Part shown: positions 16,408 through 24,377 of the stretch, in pieces
How the letters are laid out: every line of letters begins with the position of its first letter
Position numbering within the stretch: position 1 is the first letter of the stretch
Source: Aliiruegeria lutimaris
Lineage (GTDB): Bacteria > Pseudomonadota > Alphaproteobacteria > Rhodobacterales > Rhodobacteraceae
Length of the DNA: 64,000 bases
Reading direction: 5' to 3'
Assembly (NCBI RefSeq): GCF_900099935.1
Contig: NZ_FNEK01000020.1
Span: 1 to 64,000 of the forward strand
The notes under the pieces: generated by a model
The model's input: the letters and a program-made list of their open reading frames with translations, nothing else
What the model was told of the DNA's origin: nothing
Databases searched by the model: none
Position numbers and translations under genes: made by a program

Positions 16408-19146
16408 CTAGGCCCTCTTGCGAGATCTCAGTTCGACGCCTTCGACTGGTTCAGGTGCCCAACTTCCTTTAAAGAACAGAGACGTGGCCTCAGCGACCTC
16501 AGCGGTATCCGAATGCTCATGGGGAGATACTGGTTCTCCAATCTTCACCTTCACATACCTAACCTCATTCTCTCGACCAAGATTGACGTCAAGAAAATAG
16601 AGGTCTTCCCCATTCATCTGTCCCGCCAATGATCCAAGGCCCCAAATTAGGAGCGGTGTCAAAGAAAAAGCCCGTCCTGTTTCCAAATTCACAACATAAA
16701 CAAATTCTGGAGAAAAATCACCCTCACCGGAGTAGTCATACAACTCTGAAAATGGTTGGCTGGCGCCCTTGAACTCACGGAAAATTCCGGAGTGGCGACC
16801 AGAAAATCCGATTTTCCGTAGTGACTCAAAATTCCCAACCACGATATTTCTATGACTGTCTTGAACCAAGTTTCCAAGAAAAATCAAAACAGAACTAAAG
16901 TCGATATCTGCTGCCTGTCCGTGTTTGCCGCGGGCGACTCCCGATACGGTTGAATCAATTTGCTGATAAATGGGGTCATCTAGAAAACTCAACAGTCTCT
17001 CTGATAAGAGGCCTTCTTTTCCGGATTTTTTCAAAATTCTTGCCAGTTCTCGGATCTCTCGGAGCAACGGTCCCGCCGACCTTCGGAAGTTTCGATCAAG
17101 TGATACAGATCCCAGATCCATCTCAAGTGACCTAAATTCGCAGTAGCACACGAAACAAATGTAGGTAAGAAATGCCTCAAATGAATGCCTCCCACACTCC
17201 TTCAACTGGTGTTGATCTGTTTGCGCAACATAGTCACGCAGCGGACTGGAAAGGCAGTAGGGAAGGGCTTGTATCAACTCATTCAAATCTAGCCATGATC
17301 TATCAAATGCACGGGAAGATAAGGCTCTGACGTCGGCCTCACTAACCGACGAGACAGAGGATGTCGCGGTTCCAAAGTCTATCCCCAAGTATCCTTCAGC
17401 CAGGTTCGGCTCGGATGCAAAAGTCATGTCAAGAAAAAACGGTGCACCGACTACCCGCTTTTCTGAATCCTTCCCCTTGCCGTAGACAAATGTCGGTGAT
17501 GCCGTTCCATCCTCCCGGACAACAAGCTCGACCTCTATAAATTGGCCGTGTTTTGTTCCACGCGGCGTGTAGACCTTTTGGTCAAGAATGTTTTGAACAC
17601 AGTCTGTGTCAGTCGGATCAAAGCTGGATTTTAGAAAGTGATACTCCAAAAACTGAGTGGGACCGGAGTTCATTCGAGCCTTCCAATGCATAGGAGTATC
17701 GATGAAGGCACGAAGCCCAGACGCCGACGGTAGTAAGGTTCCTTTGTCTCCAGGAGTGGGCAGGCCGTCCGTTTGCGGCTTGAAGCTGCACCACTCAAGT
17801 TTCTTAGAGTCGGGTCGAAGTGACAAATTCAATCGGTTGTACGTCACAGCACCGAAATCGCCATCGTGCTGCTCCGTATAGAACCTTCTGGCACATTCTA
17901 TTGCAAGGCCCTTTGCAACCACTTCTTGATAGTTGTCAGAAATTTCAATAATTACCGCAGCACCCAACAACCGGCGCAAATCCGAGTCCACTAGTTCCTT
18001 AGTCCACCCGATGTTTGTGGATCCTCCAGAAAGGAGAACTACTGCAATTGGTTGCCCCTTCAGCTCATTTTTTGCTCGCTCTAAGCCTTCGGTCACCGCT
18101 TCTTGGAGATGGGCACGCCAAACTTTCTGAACAAAAATCTCCCTCAATCTATTCGCCCTTAATGATACCTCGATCCACGGCGAATCCGTCTCAAATGGTT
18201 GTGTTGGCACATTCACTAAGTATGAAGGTGCCCGCTCTAGGTTTGCAGAGAGATCCCAGCTCAGTATCGAATTGCAGATACTAACTTTTGCAGACTCCAC
18301 CTCGTCGACTAGCCGTCCGAAATTTCTTATGAAATTGACCTCTGCCGCAGTAAACCTTTGTTCATCCGTTTCAGTAAGACTTTGAAAGGAATCTATAGCA
18401 CCCAAAAGCTTTCGTGAGTTCTTTTTTACCCATTTATCTTCGATTGAATTAAACAGAAGATCTTCGGCAATCATTCGATTTATAAAAAAACCGCCAATTG
18501 GGATTGACTTTGCTGACAGTGGTTTTGAGTTCTTTCCGCTGAGGCTTATGTCGCCCTCCACTGTGGTTTCAATTACCGACACATCAAAAGTGCCTCCGCC
18601 GAAATCAAGGACTAGAGCTACGTGCTTTCGACCGGCGGTGAGTAATGGATGGCGGAAGCCGTATCTATAATACTGGAAGACTGCAAACGGCTCCGGCATG
18701 AAACCGACGTTTTCGAACTTATGTCCTAGTATCGTCTGTAGCGCGGAACGGTAATTGCTCAGCCATTGTCCGGATGCCTTTCCTTCCTCCTCTATTGAAA
18801 GAGGTTCAGCGATCAAAACGTGTGACGGCCTAGATCCACCTTGGCGGTCGACGTACGCTTCGACATCTATTAGTAGCCCCTCTATGAAATCCTTCGACAT
18901 TCCCAAGACAGATCTCTTGTGAGATGACGACACCTGCTGTTGGCGCATTGATGCCTGCTGCCTAGTCTGTCTACCAAGTTCGACTTTGAAATTCCTGTAG
19001 ACACGCTGTCCATTGTTGTTTTCCTGAGCATCCCATCCGATCAGTGGTTTCTTGCCGTCGTATGCCACTGCGGTTGGAACTGTGGGCGCGTTTTGTATGG
19101 GCACCGATTTGACTTGATTGATTACGAGGTTCTTTTTGGCCGACAT
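16408..19146 (-). CDS. Hsp70/actin-fold ATPase with displaced phosphate-1 motif
   Basis: About 912 aa. The N-terminus starts where Hsp70 proteins are normally just past the phosphate-1 loop (VPIQNAPTVPTAVAYDGKK, then LIGWDAQ). It carries phosphate-2 (VLDFGGGTFDVSVIETT, about 180-196) and the adenosine motif (VLLSGGSTNIGWTKELV, about 371-387). The missing phosphate-1 signature GIDFGTATSSVS appears at about 588-599, followed by some 300 residues of largely helical and beta sequence I do not recognise. The order suggests a circularly permuted Hsp70-like ATPase, or a second, degenerate actin domain. ATG 19146 is chosen as the nearest plausible start (AAGGA upstream, spacing long); the frame stays open to 19239. 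Composition is more AT-rich than the core genome, suggesting transfer. Function unknown; a role in island defence is inference. Confidence 0.7.
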   Translation of the reverse strand: MSAKKNLVINQVKSVPIQNAPTVPTAVAYDGKKPLIGWDAQENNNGQRVYRNFKVELGRQTRQQASMRQQQVSSSHKRSVLGMSKDFIEGLLIDVEAYVDRQGGSRPSHVLIAEPLSIEEEGKASGQWLSNYRSALQTILGHKFENVGFMPEPFAVFQYYRYGFRHPLLTAGRKHVALVLDFGGGTFDVSVIETTVEGDISLSGKNSKPLSAKSIPIGGFFINRMIAEDLLFNSIEDKWVKKNSRKLLGAIDSFQSLTETDEQRFTAAEVNFIRNFGRLVDEVESAKVSICNSILSWDLSANLERAPSYLVNVPTQPFETDSPWIEVSLRANRLREIFVQKVWRAHLQEAVTEGLERAKNELKGQPIAVVLLSGGSTNIGWTKELVDSDLRRLLGAAVIIEISDNYQEVVAKGLAIECARRFYTEQHDGDFGAVTYNRLNLSLRPDSKKLEWCSFKPQTDGLPTPGDKGTLLPSASGLRAFIDTPMHWKARMNSGPTQFLEYHFLKSSFDPTDTDCVQNILDQKVYTPRGTKHGQFIEVELVVREDGTASPTFVYGKGKDSEKRVVGAPFFLDMTFASEPNLAEGYLGIDFGTATSSVSSVSEADVRALSSRAFDRSWLDLNELIQALPYCLSSPLRDYVAQTDQHQLKECGRHSFEAFLTYICFVCYCEFRSLEMDLGSVSLDRNFRRSAGPLLREIRELARILKKSGKEGLLSERLLSFLDDPIYQQIDSTVSGVARGKHGQAADIDFSSVLIFLGNLVQDSHRNIVVGNFESLRKIGFSGRHSGIFREFKGASQPFSELYDYSGEGDFSPEFVYVVNLETGRAFSLTPLLIWGLGSLAGQMNGEDLYFLDVNLGRENEVRYVKVKIGEPVSPHEHSDTAEVAEATSLFFKGSWAPEPVEGVELRSRKRA

Positions 19147-19333
19147 GTTGTTGTGTTTTTCCTTAGTTCCGAGGAGGATGTTAGAATTGCCTACGGCAGG
19201 CGCAACCATCTTCGGCAGCGCGACGCATCGTTGAGACAAAAAGTGTCACATCAGATGAGCCCAAGGCGTCAGAGACGCGCTGTATGGAAACGGACCTATC
19301 ACGCGACGATCCGCCGGATCTGAAACGCTTTCG

Positions 19334-19545
19334 GCCTGCAACCACATCGTTCGGAGACCTTCAAACTCTCCACCGATCCGATGTTCGACGACAAGGTGCA
19401 CGACGTCGCCGAGCTCTACATGGCACCACCGAGCAGGGCTATCGTCTCGTGCGTGGATGAGAAATCCCAAATTTTGGCTCTGGACCGCGAGCAACCCGTC
19501 CTGCCCATGGCTCGCGGTGTGGCCGAGCGGCGCATCCAGCTTTTC
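19334..19545 (+). pseudogene. IS630-family transposase remnant
   Basis: The plus-strand frame reads LQPHRSETFKLSTDPMF, DKVHDVAELYMAPPSRAIV and CVDEKSQILALDREQP, which is the conserved middle of IS630 transposases including the first part of the catalytic VDEKSQ region. Start and C-terminus are missing, so it is a fossil fragment upstream of the Hsp70-like gene. Confidence 0.75.
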
Positions 19546-19835
19546 CACCAACGCTCAACAACCAATCAATCATCCCGTGAAGTAATAGACGCGGACGCAA
19601 CCACTTCACGTGGGACAGGTCAGCCCCGCCACCCATGGGTTAGAATCCTGTCCGACCAGTCTTCAGCGACCTCCGATCAGCAACACAGCAAGCCCAACCA
19701 TTTTCTAGAGAACAGTTCGTCACCAACCTACCCACCAAAAGCTCAAGTCACTGACGCCGAAATGCCGATCGATGTCGTAGCAAATGAAACTCATGCACAG
19801 ATCATTAAACCGTCAATCCGATCAATCACACCGGT
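19546..19835. other. Non-coding stretch between IS fragments
   Basis: No gene or family match is visible. The last eight bases (ACACCGGT) are the left target-site duplication of the adjoining IS66 derivative. Confidence 0.35.
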
Positions 19836-19920
19836 GTAAGCGGCGGTTCGGCCCCACGTTGTGGTGCCTGCGGCGCGCTGCGAGATCTTCTCCATCTCAT
19901 GATGGGGAGTGCGTTTCGCA

Positions 19921-20331
19921 ATGTGTTCGAAGAATTCGTTTCTCAGATCGGTGGGCGTCGAGATCTATGCGTCCGGGCACCGGCGGTGGCCGGATGACGT
20001 GAAGAGGCGGGTTGTTGCGGAGACACTAGAACCCGGCGCGACGGTGAATGCCGTGGCGGAGCGTTTCGACCTTCAGCCGAACCAAGTCTCGGCGTGGCGG
20101 CGGTTGGCGAAGCAGGGAAAGCTGGTTCTGCCGGCGCCAGAGGTCGAGGAGCCGGTCTTTGCGCCGTTGGTGGTGTGTGAGGTGGAGCCGGAGGAACCGC
20201 CCCGAGAGATGGTCCATAACGATGAAGGCATCCGGATCGTGGTTGGCGAGGTCAGGATCGAACTGGTGTCCGACACGCCCGCCAGACGTATTGCGGAGAT
20301 CGTCCGTGCGCTCGGTTATCGGCCATGCTGA
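19921..20331 (+). CDS. tnpA: IS66-family accessory protein TnpA
   Basis: 136 aa helix-turn-helix protein. RRWPDDVKRRVVAETLEPGA and VNAVAERFDLQPNQVSAWRRL form the transposase-type HTH; the C-terminus (IELVSDTPARRIAEIVRALG) is conserved in IS66 TnpA. ATG 19921 is preferred; a GTG at 19909 is also in frame. The stop overlaps the start of the tnpB remnant (ATGCTGA), as in intact IS66 elements. Confidence 0.75.
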   Translation: MCSKNSFLRSVGVEIYASGHRRWPDDVKRRVVAETLEPGATVNAVAERFDLQPNQVSAWRRLAKQGKLVLPAPEVEEPVFAPLVVCEVEPEEPPREMVHNDEGIRIVVGEVRIELVSDTPARRIAEIVRALGYRPC

Positions 20332-20492
20332 TGCCATCGCAGGGCGTGCGGGTCCTGGTGGCGTCGAAGCCGGTGGATTTCCGGAAAGGGCATGACGGGT
20401 TGGCGGCGCTGGTGCAGTCGGTGCTGCAGGAGGATCCGTTCACTGGCACGGTCGACGAACTGCTTCCATGGAACTTCAAACCGTCAAGTTGA
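20325..20492 (+). pseudogene. TnpB-TnpC fusion remnant of IS66
   Basis: 55 codons. The first 42 (GVRVLVASKPVDFRKGHDGL, then AALVQSVLQEDPF) are the N-terminus of IS66 TnpB. After FTGTV the frame continues straight into DELLPWNFKPSS and a stop, the C-terminus of TnpC. An in-frame internal deletion removed the rest of tnpB and nearly all of tnpC. Confidence 0.8.
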
Positions 20493-20593
20493 AGCCCCCG
20501 TGGCCTGCAGCCGACGCTTACACACCGGTTGTCCGGGCAGCAATTCAATAGCCGGTCCGAAAAAGTATCGGAACCAAGTCCGCGAAGCCCAGA

Positions 20594-20800
20594 ATTGTCT
20601 AGCGCGAAGGCATCGCCCCTTCCTACATGACCCGTGTCATGCGCCTAACTCTGCTCACTCCCGACATCGTCGAGGCGATCCTAGATGGGCAGCAGGGACC
20701 GGAGTTGACGCTGGTGCACGTACTGGAGCCGTTTCCGTCGGAGTGGAGCGAGCAGATCAAGCATCTTGTCGGTCGCGATGCCGATACCGGCCGTTCGTGA
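20594..20800 (+). pseudogene. Recombinase C-terminal remnant
   Basis: After an in-frame TAG (20600-20602) the frame reads REGIAPSYMTRVMRLTLLTP, DIVEAILDGQQGPELTL and PFPSEWSEQ, the conserved HTH-containing C-terminal segment of large serine recombinase-type proteins. The catalytic part is absent. A degraded mobile-element gene. Confidence 0.6.
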
Positions 20801-21137
20801 ACCGAGTGGCCGAGTTGAACACCCGGTTCAAGGAGCGTGGCGACATCGGCTCGACCCGGCTTTGGCCGGGGAATAGCCATCCCTGTGGTCGAGCTTCGCG
20901 CCAGTAGTTTCTCAGCAGTTCCAGCAGGGAGGGAGACAGCATCACGACCCGATCCTTACCGCCCTTGCCGCGCTCGACATGGATCAGCATTCGGTCACTG
21001 TCGATGTCCCGAACCTTGAGATTGGTAACCTCTGAGGCACGCAATTCCGCACCATGGCCAATACCAAGCGCTGCACGGTACTTGAGACCGGGCCCTGGTG
21101 CCGAGGCCAGAACCGCCGGGACCTCATCAAAGCTCAG
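20799..21137 (-). pseudogene. Tyrosine recombinase (IS91-associated type) remnant
   Basis: The minus-strand frame preserves APGPGLKYRAALGIGHGAEL, RASEVTNLKVRDIDSDRMLI, RGKGGKDRVVMLSP and ARPQGWLFPG: the first catalytic Arg region (LRASEV) and the conserved lysine hairpin. The N-terminal core-binding domain and the C-terminal HxxR...Y part are missing, so it cannot recombine DNA. It directly abuts the serine-recombinase remnant. Confidence 0.75.
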
Positions 21138-21154
21138 GCCCACATCAATACTCG

Positions 21155-21856
21155 TTACTCGAGGTGCAAGTTGCACGCAAAATTGCACTTCTTCTTGAGA
21201 CAACAATCCTGGCAAAGCGGATTTCTTGTCCTGCAGCTTAACGCCGCGAAATCCAACGTAGCCCAGTTAACTTGTACTGGCTCGTCACACCTCACTAACC
21301 AATGGGCCGCCTCTTGCAGCCACGGATCATGACGAATGTCCGCGAGTTTTCGAGGCCGTAGGTACCGCTCGATTACCCGAGCCATGTTAATGTCTACCAG
21401 CGGCCTCGGCTGACCGTGCTGGAAAAGAAGTATGGCGTTGGCGACGTATTGCCCGACGGCTGGCACCTGGGCGAGCTCGCTGGGTTCGGACGGGAATTGG
21501 CCGTCGTGCTCGGCGGCATAGGATGCCAACGCGCGAATAGAACGCGCTCTTCTCTTCCACAAGCCAATGGGTTTCAGAACACCCTCGAGCTCCCCTACCG
21601 GCGCTAGCGCAATCGCGTTCCAGCTTGGAAATTGAGCGAAGAAATTTCTATACATGCCCGCCACGGTTTCGGCGCGCGTTCGTTGTAGTAGAACCTCGAC
21701 GCAGATCTTCTCGTAGTCGCTTGCACCAGGGGAACGCCAGGGCAAGTCGCGTCCATTCTCTACAAACCAATTCAATAGCCGACTGCGAAGGTGCGAAATT
21801 CTTAACTTCTCGGACCTAGTTAGTTCGCTCGACTTCGAGAATCTAGCGCGCGGCAT
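21155..21856 (-). CDS. HhH-GPD DNA glycosylase, probable T:G mismatch (5mC deamination) repair
   Basis: 233 aa, MutY/endonuclease III superfamily. The helix-hairpin-helix (LAQVPAVGQYVANAIL) has Tyr137 where endonuclease III has its catalytic Lys and MutY a Ser; Tyr at this place is the feature of the archaeal thymine-DNA glycosylase Mig.Mth. The catalytic Asp is D155 (VDINMARVIERY). A C-x6-C-x2-C-x5-C iron-sulfur motif is intact (C208, C215, C218, C224). It lies 107 bp downstream of a C5-cytosine methyltransferase gene on the same strand. By analogy with Vsr and Mig.Mth it would excise T from T:G mispairs arising by deamination at the methylated site. Its 3' end adjoins IS debris. Confidence 0.8.
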   Translation of the reverse strand: MPRARFSKSSELTRSEKLRISHLRSRLLNWFVENGRDLPWRSPGASDYEKICVEVLLQRTRAETVAGMYRNFFAQFPSWNAIALAPVGELEGVLKPIGLWKRRARSIRALASYAAEHDGQFPSEPSELAQVPAVGQYVANAILLFQHGQPRPLVDINMARVIERYLRPRKLADIRHDPWLQEAAHWLVRCDEPVQVNWATLDFAALSCRTRNPLCQDCCLKKKCNFACNLHLE

Positions 21857-21963
21857 TTCTTGGCTCTTTTCATTTACCGGTTCCTCCGCGCTCTCAAGCG
21901 TCGACGTCTCGAACTTGAACTAGCTTGGCTGATCACCGAATCTTATTCACGCGAAATCGCCAA

Positions 21964-23460
21964 TCAACCGACGGCTTCCTCCAGTATTCGTCGAAAGTGG
22001 GCGCTGACAGCTTCTGCAAGACCGACAGGGACTGCGTTTCCGATCTGGGTGTACTTCGGCACTTCCCGGTCAAACACGCCCTCACGAGGGTTTCCAGCGC
22101 GCCGCAGCCCCCCGGTCGTGCGCTTTCCACGAAACTGGTACCAGTCGGGGAAAAGTTGCAGGCGCGCCCACTCACGAACCGTCGGAACGCGAGGTTGCGA
22201 GAAGTGAACATAGTCATCCGGGAGCGATGTCGCGGTTATGGTCGGCTCACCATTTCCCCAGCTGGCAGGGAGCAGCTTCTGGGCGAATTTCTTGGTCTTG
22301 AACTCCGCAGGTATCTCCCCGTTGTTTGCATGCATGGCGATGAATTTTGCAACGACTCGCCGATTGTGCCTGCTGTACTCCTGCTCCGTGAGCACGAGCT
22401 TCTTCCCACGCATCCAAGACGGCTTGGCCCGGAGACGGCGCTGGATACCCGTAAGCGGTTTCGGCGATGGGTAGGCAAACGTTTCGAGCTTTCCACGTGG
22501 ATACTCGCCGCTTCGTAGGAGCGCATCCACCTCGGGATCCACCAGGTCGCCAAGCAATTCTTCAAGGTGCGGGAACGAGTTTGCGCGTGGCGCCGGCAGA
22601 AACCCCGCTTCCACGGCATCGCCCTTGCGCAAAACATCCGCGCCGTTGAAAGTCGTTGGTTCCAGGAAACTGCAAGCTTCAAACACGTCGTTGCGTATCC
22701 CAACGACGAGAACCCTTGGCCGGTTCTGGGGAACACCGTAATCCTTGGCGTGCACCAGCGACCAGCGAACCTCGTAACCCGGGATTGCGCGGAAGCATTT
22801 CAGCACGTCGGGAAAGATTAGCTCGCCGCCCGACTTCGTCCACTTGGCATGCAAAAGACCTCGGACATTTTCAAAGAGGAAAATGCGCGGTCGCAGTTCC
22901 TCGATGATATGCGCCATTTGCTCGTAGAGCTGGTTTGAAGGAAGCTCTTTTTTGTCAACGTCGTATGACCTGCGTATGCCTATTCCAGAGAAGCCTTGAC
23001 ACGGCGGGCCACCGGCCAGCACGTCGATGTTGCTCCCGCCTCCCTTGGACCAAGTCCTCGCGCGCTCCTTCGAATAGCCGAGCTCGGGAAGCGCCGCCAA
23101 GTCCGCCTCCAGTTTGCACAGGCGGTTGTCCACCAGCTCGTGAGCATCCTTGCAATGCAGGTCTTCGTTTTCGGCGAAACGCATGCCGCCGAGACTGTGG
23201 TGACGGTTCGCCAAGTAGGTTGCCCGGGCATCATCGTTGAGTTCGTTTACGAACACGGGGGTAAAACCCGAGTTCTCGAATCCAAGCGACAGGCCACCGC
23301 AGCCGGCAAAAAGATCCACCATCGAGAGCAGGCGATCTCCACCGCCTTCGCGCGTCGGGTTGTCGGCGTCATCGACCTCGACACCTTGGAAGGAAGTATT
23401 GTCTGGCAAGTTGTTCACATTTCCCCCTGGGTCTCGGCCGATTCCCTGACCTCTGACCAT
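21964..23460 (-). CDS. DNA (cytosine-5-)-methyltransferase
   Basis: 498 aa with the canonical C5 methyltransferase motifs in order: I DLFAGCGGLSLGF (49-61), IV GGPPCQGFS with catalytic Cys154, VI FLFENVRG (Glu197), VIII QNRPRVLVVGIR, IX VPTVREWARLQLFPD and X QIGNAVPVGLA. The target-recognition region lies between VIII and IX. ATG 23460 gives the longest protein; a GTG at 23418 preceded by AGGGGG is an alternative. It would protect the host sites recognised by the adjacent MvaI/BcnI-like protein, a family whose known members read CCWGG or CCSGG. Confidence 0.92.
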   Translation of the reverse strand: MVRGQGIGRDPGGNVNNLPDNTSFQGVEVDDADNPTREGGGDRLLSMVDLFAGCGGLSLGFENSGFTPVFVNELNDDARATYLANRHHSLGGMRFAENEDLHCKDAHELVDNRLCKLEADLAALPELGYSKERARTWSKGGGSNIDVLAGGPPCQGFSGIGIRRSYDVDKKELPSNQLYEQMAHIIEELRPRIFLFENVRGLLHAKWTKSGGELIFPDVLKCFRAIPGYEVRWSLVHAKDYGVPQNRPRVLVVGIRNDVFEACSFLEPTTFNGADVLRKGDAVEAGFLPAPRANSFPHLEELLGDLVDPEVDALLRSGEYPRGKLETFAYPSPKPLTGIQRRLRAKPSWMRGKKLVLTEQEYSRHNRRVVAKFIAMHANNGEIPAEFKTKKFAQKLLPASWGNGEPTITATSLPDDYVHFSQPRVPTVREWARLQLFPDWYQFRGKRTTGGLRRAGNPREGVFDREVPKYTQIGNAVPVGLAEAVSAHFRRILEEAVG

Positions 23461-23621
23461 ATATGCCTTAGCCGCGCAATCAAACTACCAATTGTTGTGC
23501 TGGCGGTCCAGGCCCGAGAACCGCCAACAAGGCAAAATTCTCGAGAGTAAGCCGGTATTTTCGTCAAGACTACACTCCACCTCTTAAAGAAAAATCTCGC
23601 TCACGGACGCTCCGGAAGCCG
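23461..23621. other. Gap between restriction and modification halves
   Basis: A 161-bp spacer without a gene. It may hold a separate promoter for the methyltransferase and glycosylase, so that modification can precede restriction. Confidence 0.35.
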
Positions 23622-24377
23622 CTAGATTCTCAGGAGGTCAAGGCTAGGCGAAGATGGAAAAAGCGCTTCCACGTTACTTGGCTTGATCTTGAACAGCGGG
23701 CCTTTTTCAACGGTCTTTCCACCGCGGTCGGTGATTAGGTGATCGACCGTAACGGTTCCGGTCTCTAGCAAGCGGCCCAATTCACTTGCACGTGGCCGAG
23801 CCGTGAACGTGACATACCGGTAGTGAAAATAGTCCTGGCCATCGTGTTTGCTGGGAACCGCAACGATCCATGCCGATGCTGGTTGCTTTTGGATCAAGCG
23901 TTGCTCGAGATCCGACATGTTCCAAGCAACGAGGTCTCGCACTCCCGTTTCTGGCAAACTTTGCTTTTCGCGCAGCCAACCATTGGCATGGTCCACCTCG
24001 AGAAACAGGCCTTGGCTGTTCGGTATCCTTGCACGTACCGTGCAATTCAAGCGTCGCTCCCCGTCTCGATCGTATCCGCACCGGTCAAGTAGTTCTCGGG
24101 TGCTCTTGCAAGCACTGATGCCCCAATCCGGGACCTTTGCAAATAGGTTGACCCGGTTCAAATCCTTGGCCTTGCTACCCCGCCTAGCGGTTATCACGAT
24201 TCCCTTGTATTGGGCTTTTGAAAGCGATGTCATCGGCACGTCGAGATCGTGGAGCAAGGTCACTCCCACGCTCGTGTCGCCATGGCCCATTGCTGGCACC
24301 GGCCCCTTGCCAGCCAAGGACTTCAGCTTTTGGAGCAACTCCTGTGCCTCGGGCTCAAGCGATCGAATTTCTTGCAT
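23622..24377 (-). CDS. MvaI/BcnI-like restriction protein lacking catalytic residues
   Basis: 251 aa. Long family signatures are clear: NRVNLFAKVPDWGISACKS (74 on), IPNSQGLFLEVDH, FHYRYVTFTARPRASELGRL and EKGPLFKIKPSNVEALFP. In active relatives, as I recall them, the N-terminal part reads GDTGVGRTLEHLL ... PDYKGIELKS, with E, D and E-x-K at the active site. Here these places hold Leu42, Gln56, Val61 and Thr63 (GDTSVGVTLLHDL; KAQYKGIVITARR). The fold and DNA-reading part look intact but hydrolysis is doubtful. It overlaps the helicase gene stop by one base, so it belongs to the same operon and may be the sequence-recognition subunit for the Mrr-helicase. Confidence 0.8.
   Translation of the reverse strand: MQEIRSLEPEAQELLQKLKSLAGKGPVPAMGHGDTSVGVTLLHDLDVPMTSLSKAQYKGIVITARRGSKAKDLNRVNLFAKVPDWGISACKSTRELLDRCGYDRDGERRLNCTVRARIPNSQGLFLEVDHANGWLREKQSLPETGVRDLVAWNMSDLEQRLIQKQPASAWIVAVPSKHDGQDYFHYRYVTFTARPRASELGRLLETGTVTVDHLITDRGGKTVEKGPLFKIKPSNVEALFPSSPSLDLLRI

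Larger units (their letters stand above)
19836..20521 (+). mobile_element. Internally deleted IS66-family element
   Basis: The element begins GTAAGCGGCGGTTCG and ends with the reverse complement of GTAAGCGTCGGCTG, the IS66-type terminal inverted repeats. It is flanked by a perfect 8-bp duplication ACACCGGT (19828-19835 and 20522-20529), the size IS66 elements generate. It holds an intact tnpA and a short frame in which the start of tnpB is joined to the end of tnpC. At 686 bp it cannot encode a full transposase and would be mobile only in trans. Confidence 0.85.

Noticed and set aside
16408-19350. Frameshift hiding a normal N-terminal phosphate-1 of the Hsp70-like protein
   Set aside because: I read the three minus-strand frames upstream of 19146 to the IS630 remnant and found no GIDLGTT-like sequence. 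Loss by IS insertion remains possible and is noted in the finding.
20757-21215. A functional integrase on the minus strand
   Set aside because: Lacks the N-terminal domain and the HxxR and Tyr catalytic segments, so it is listed as a remnant.
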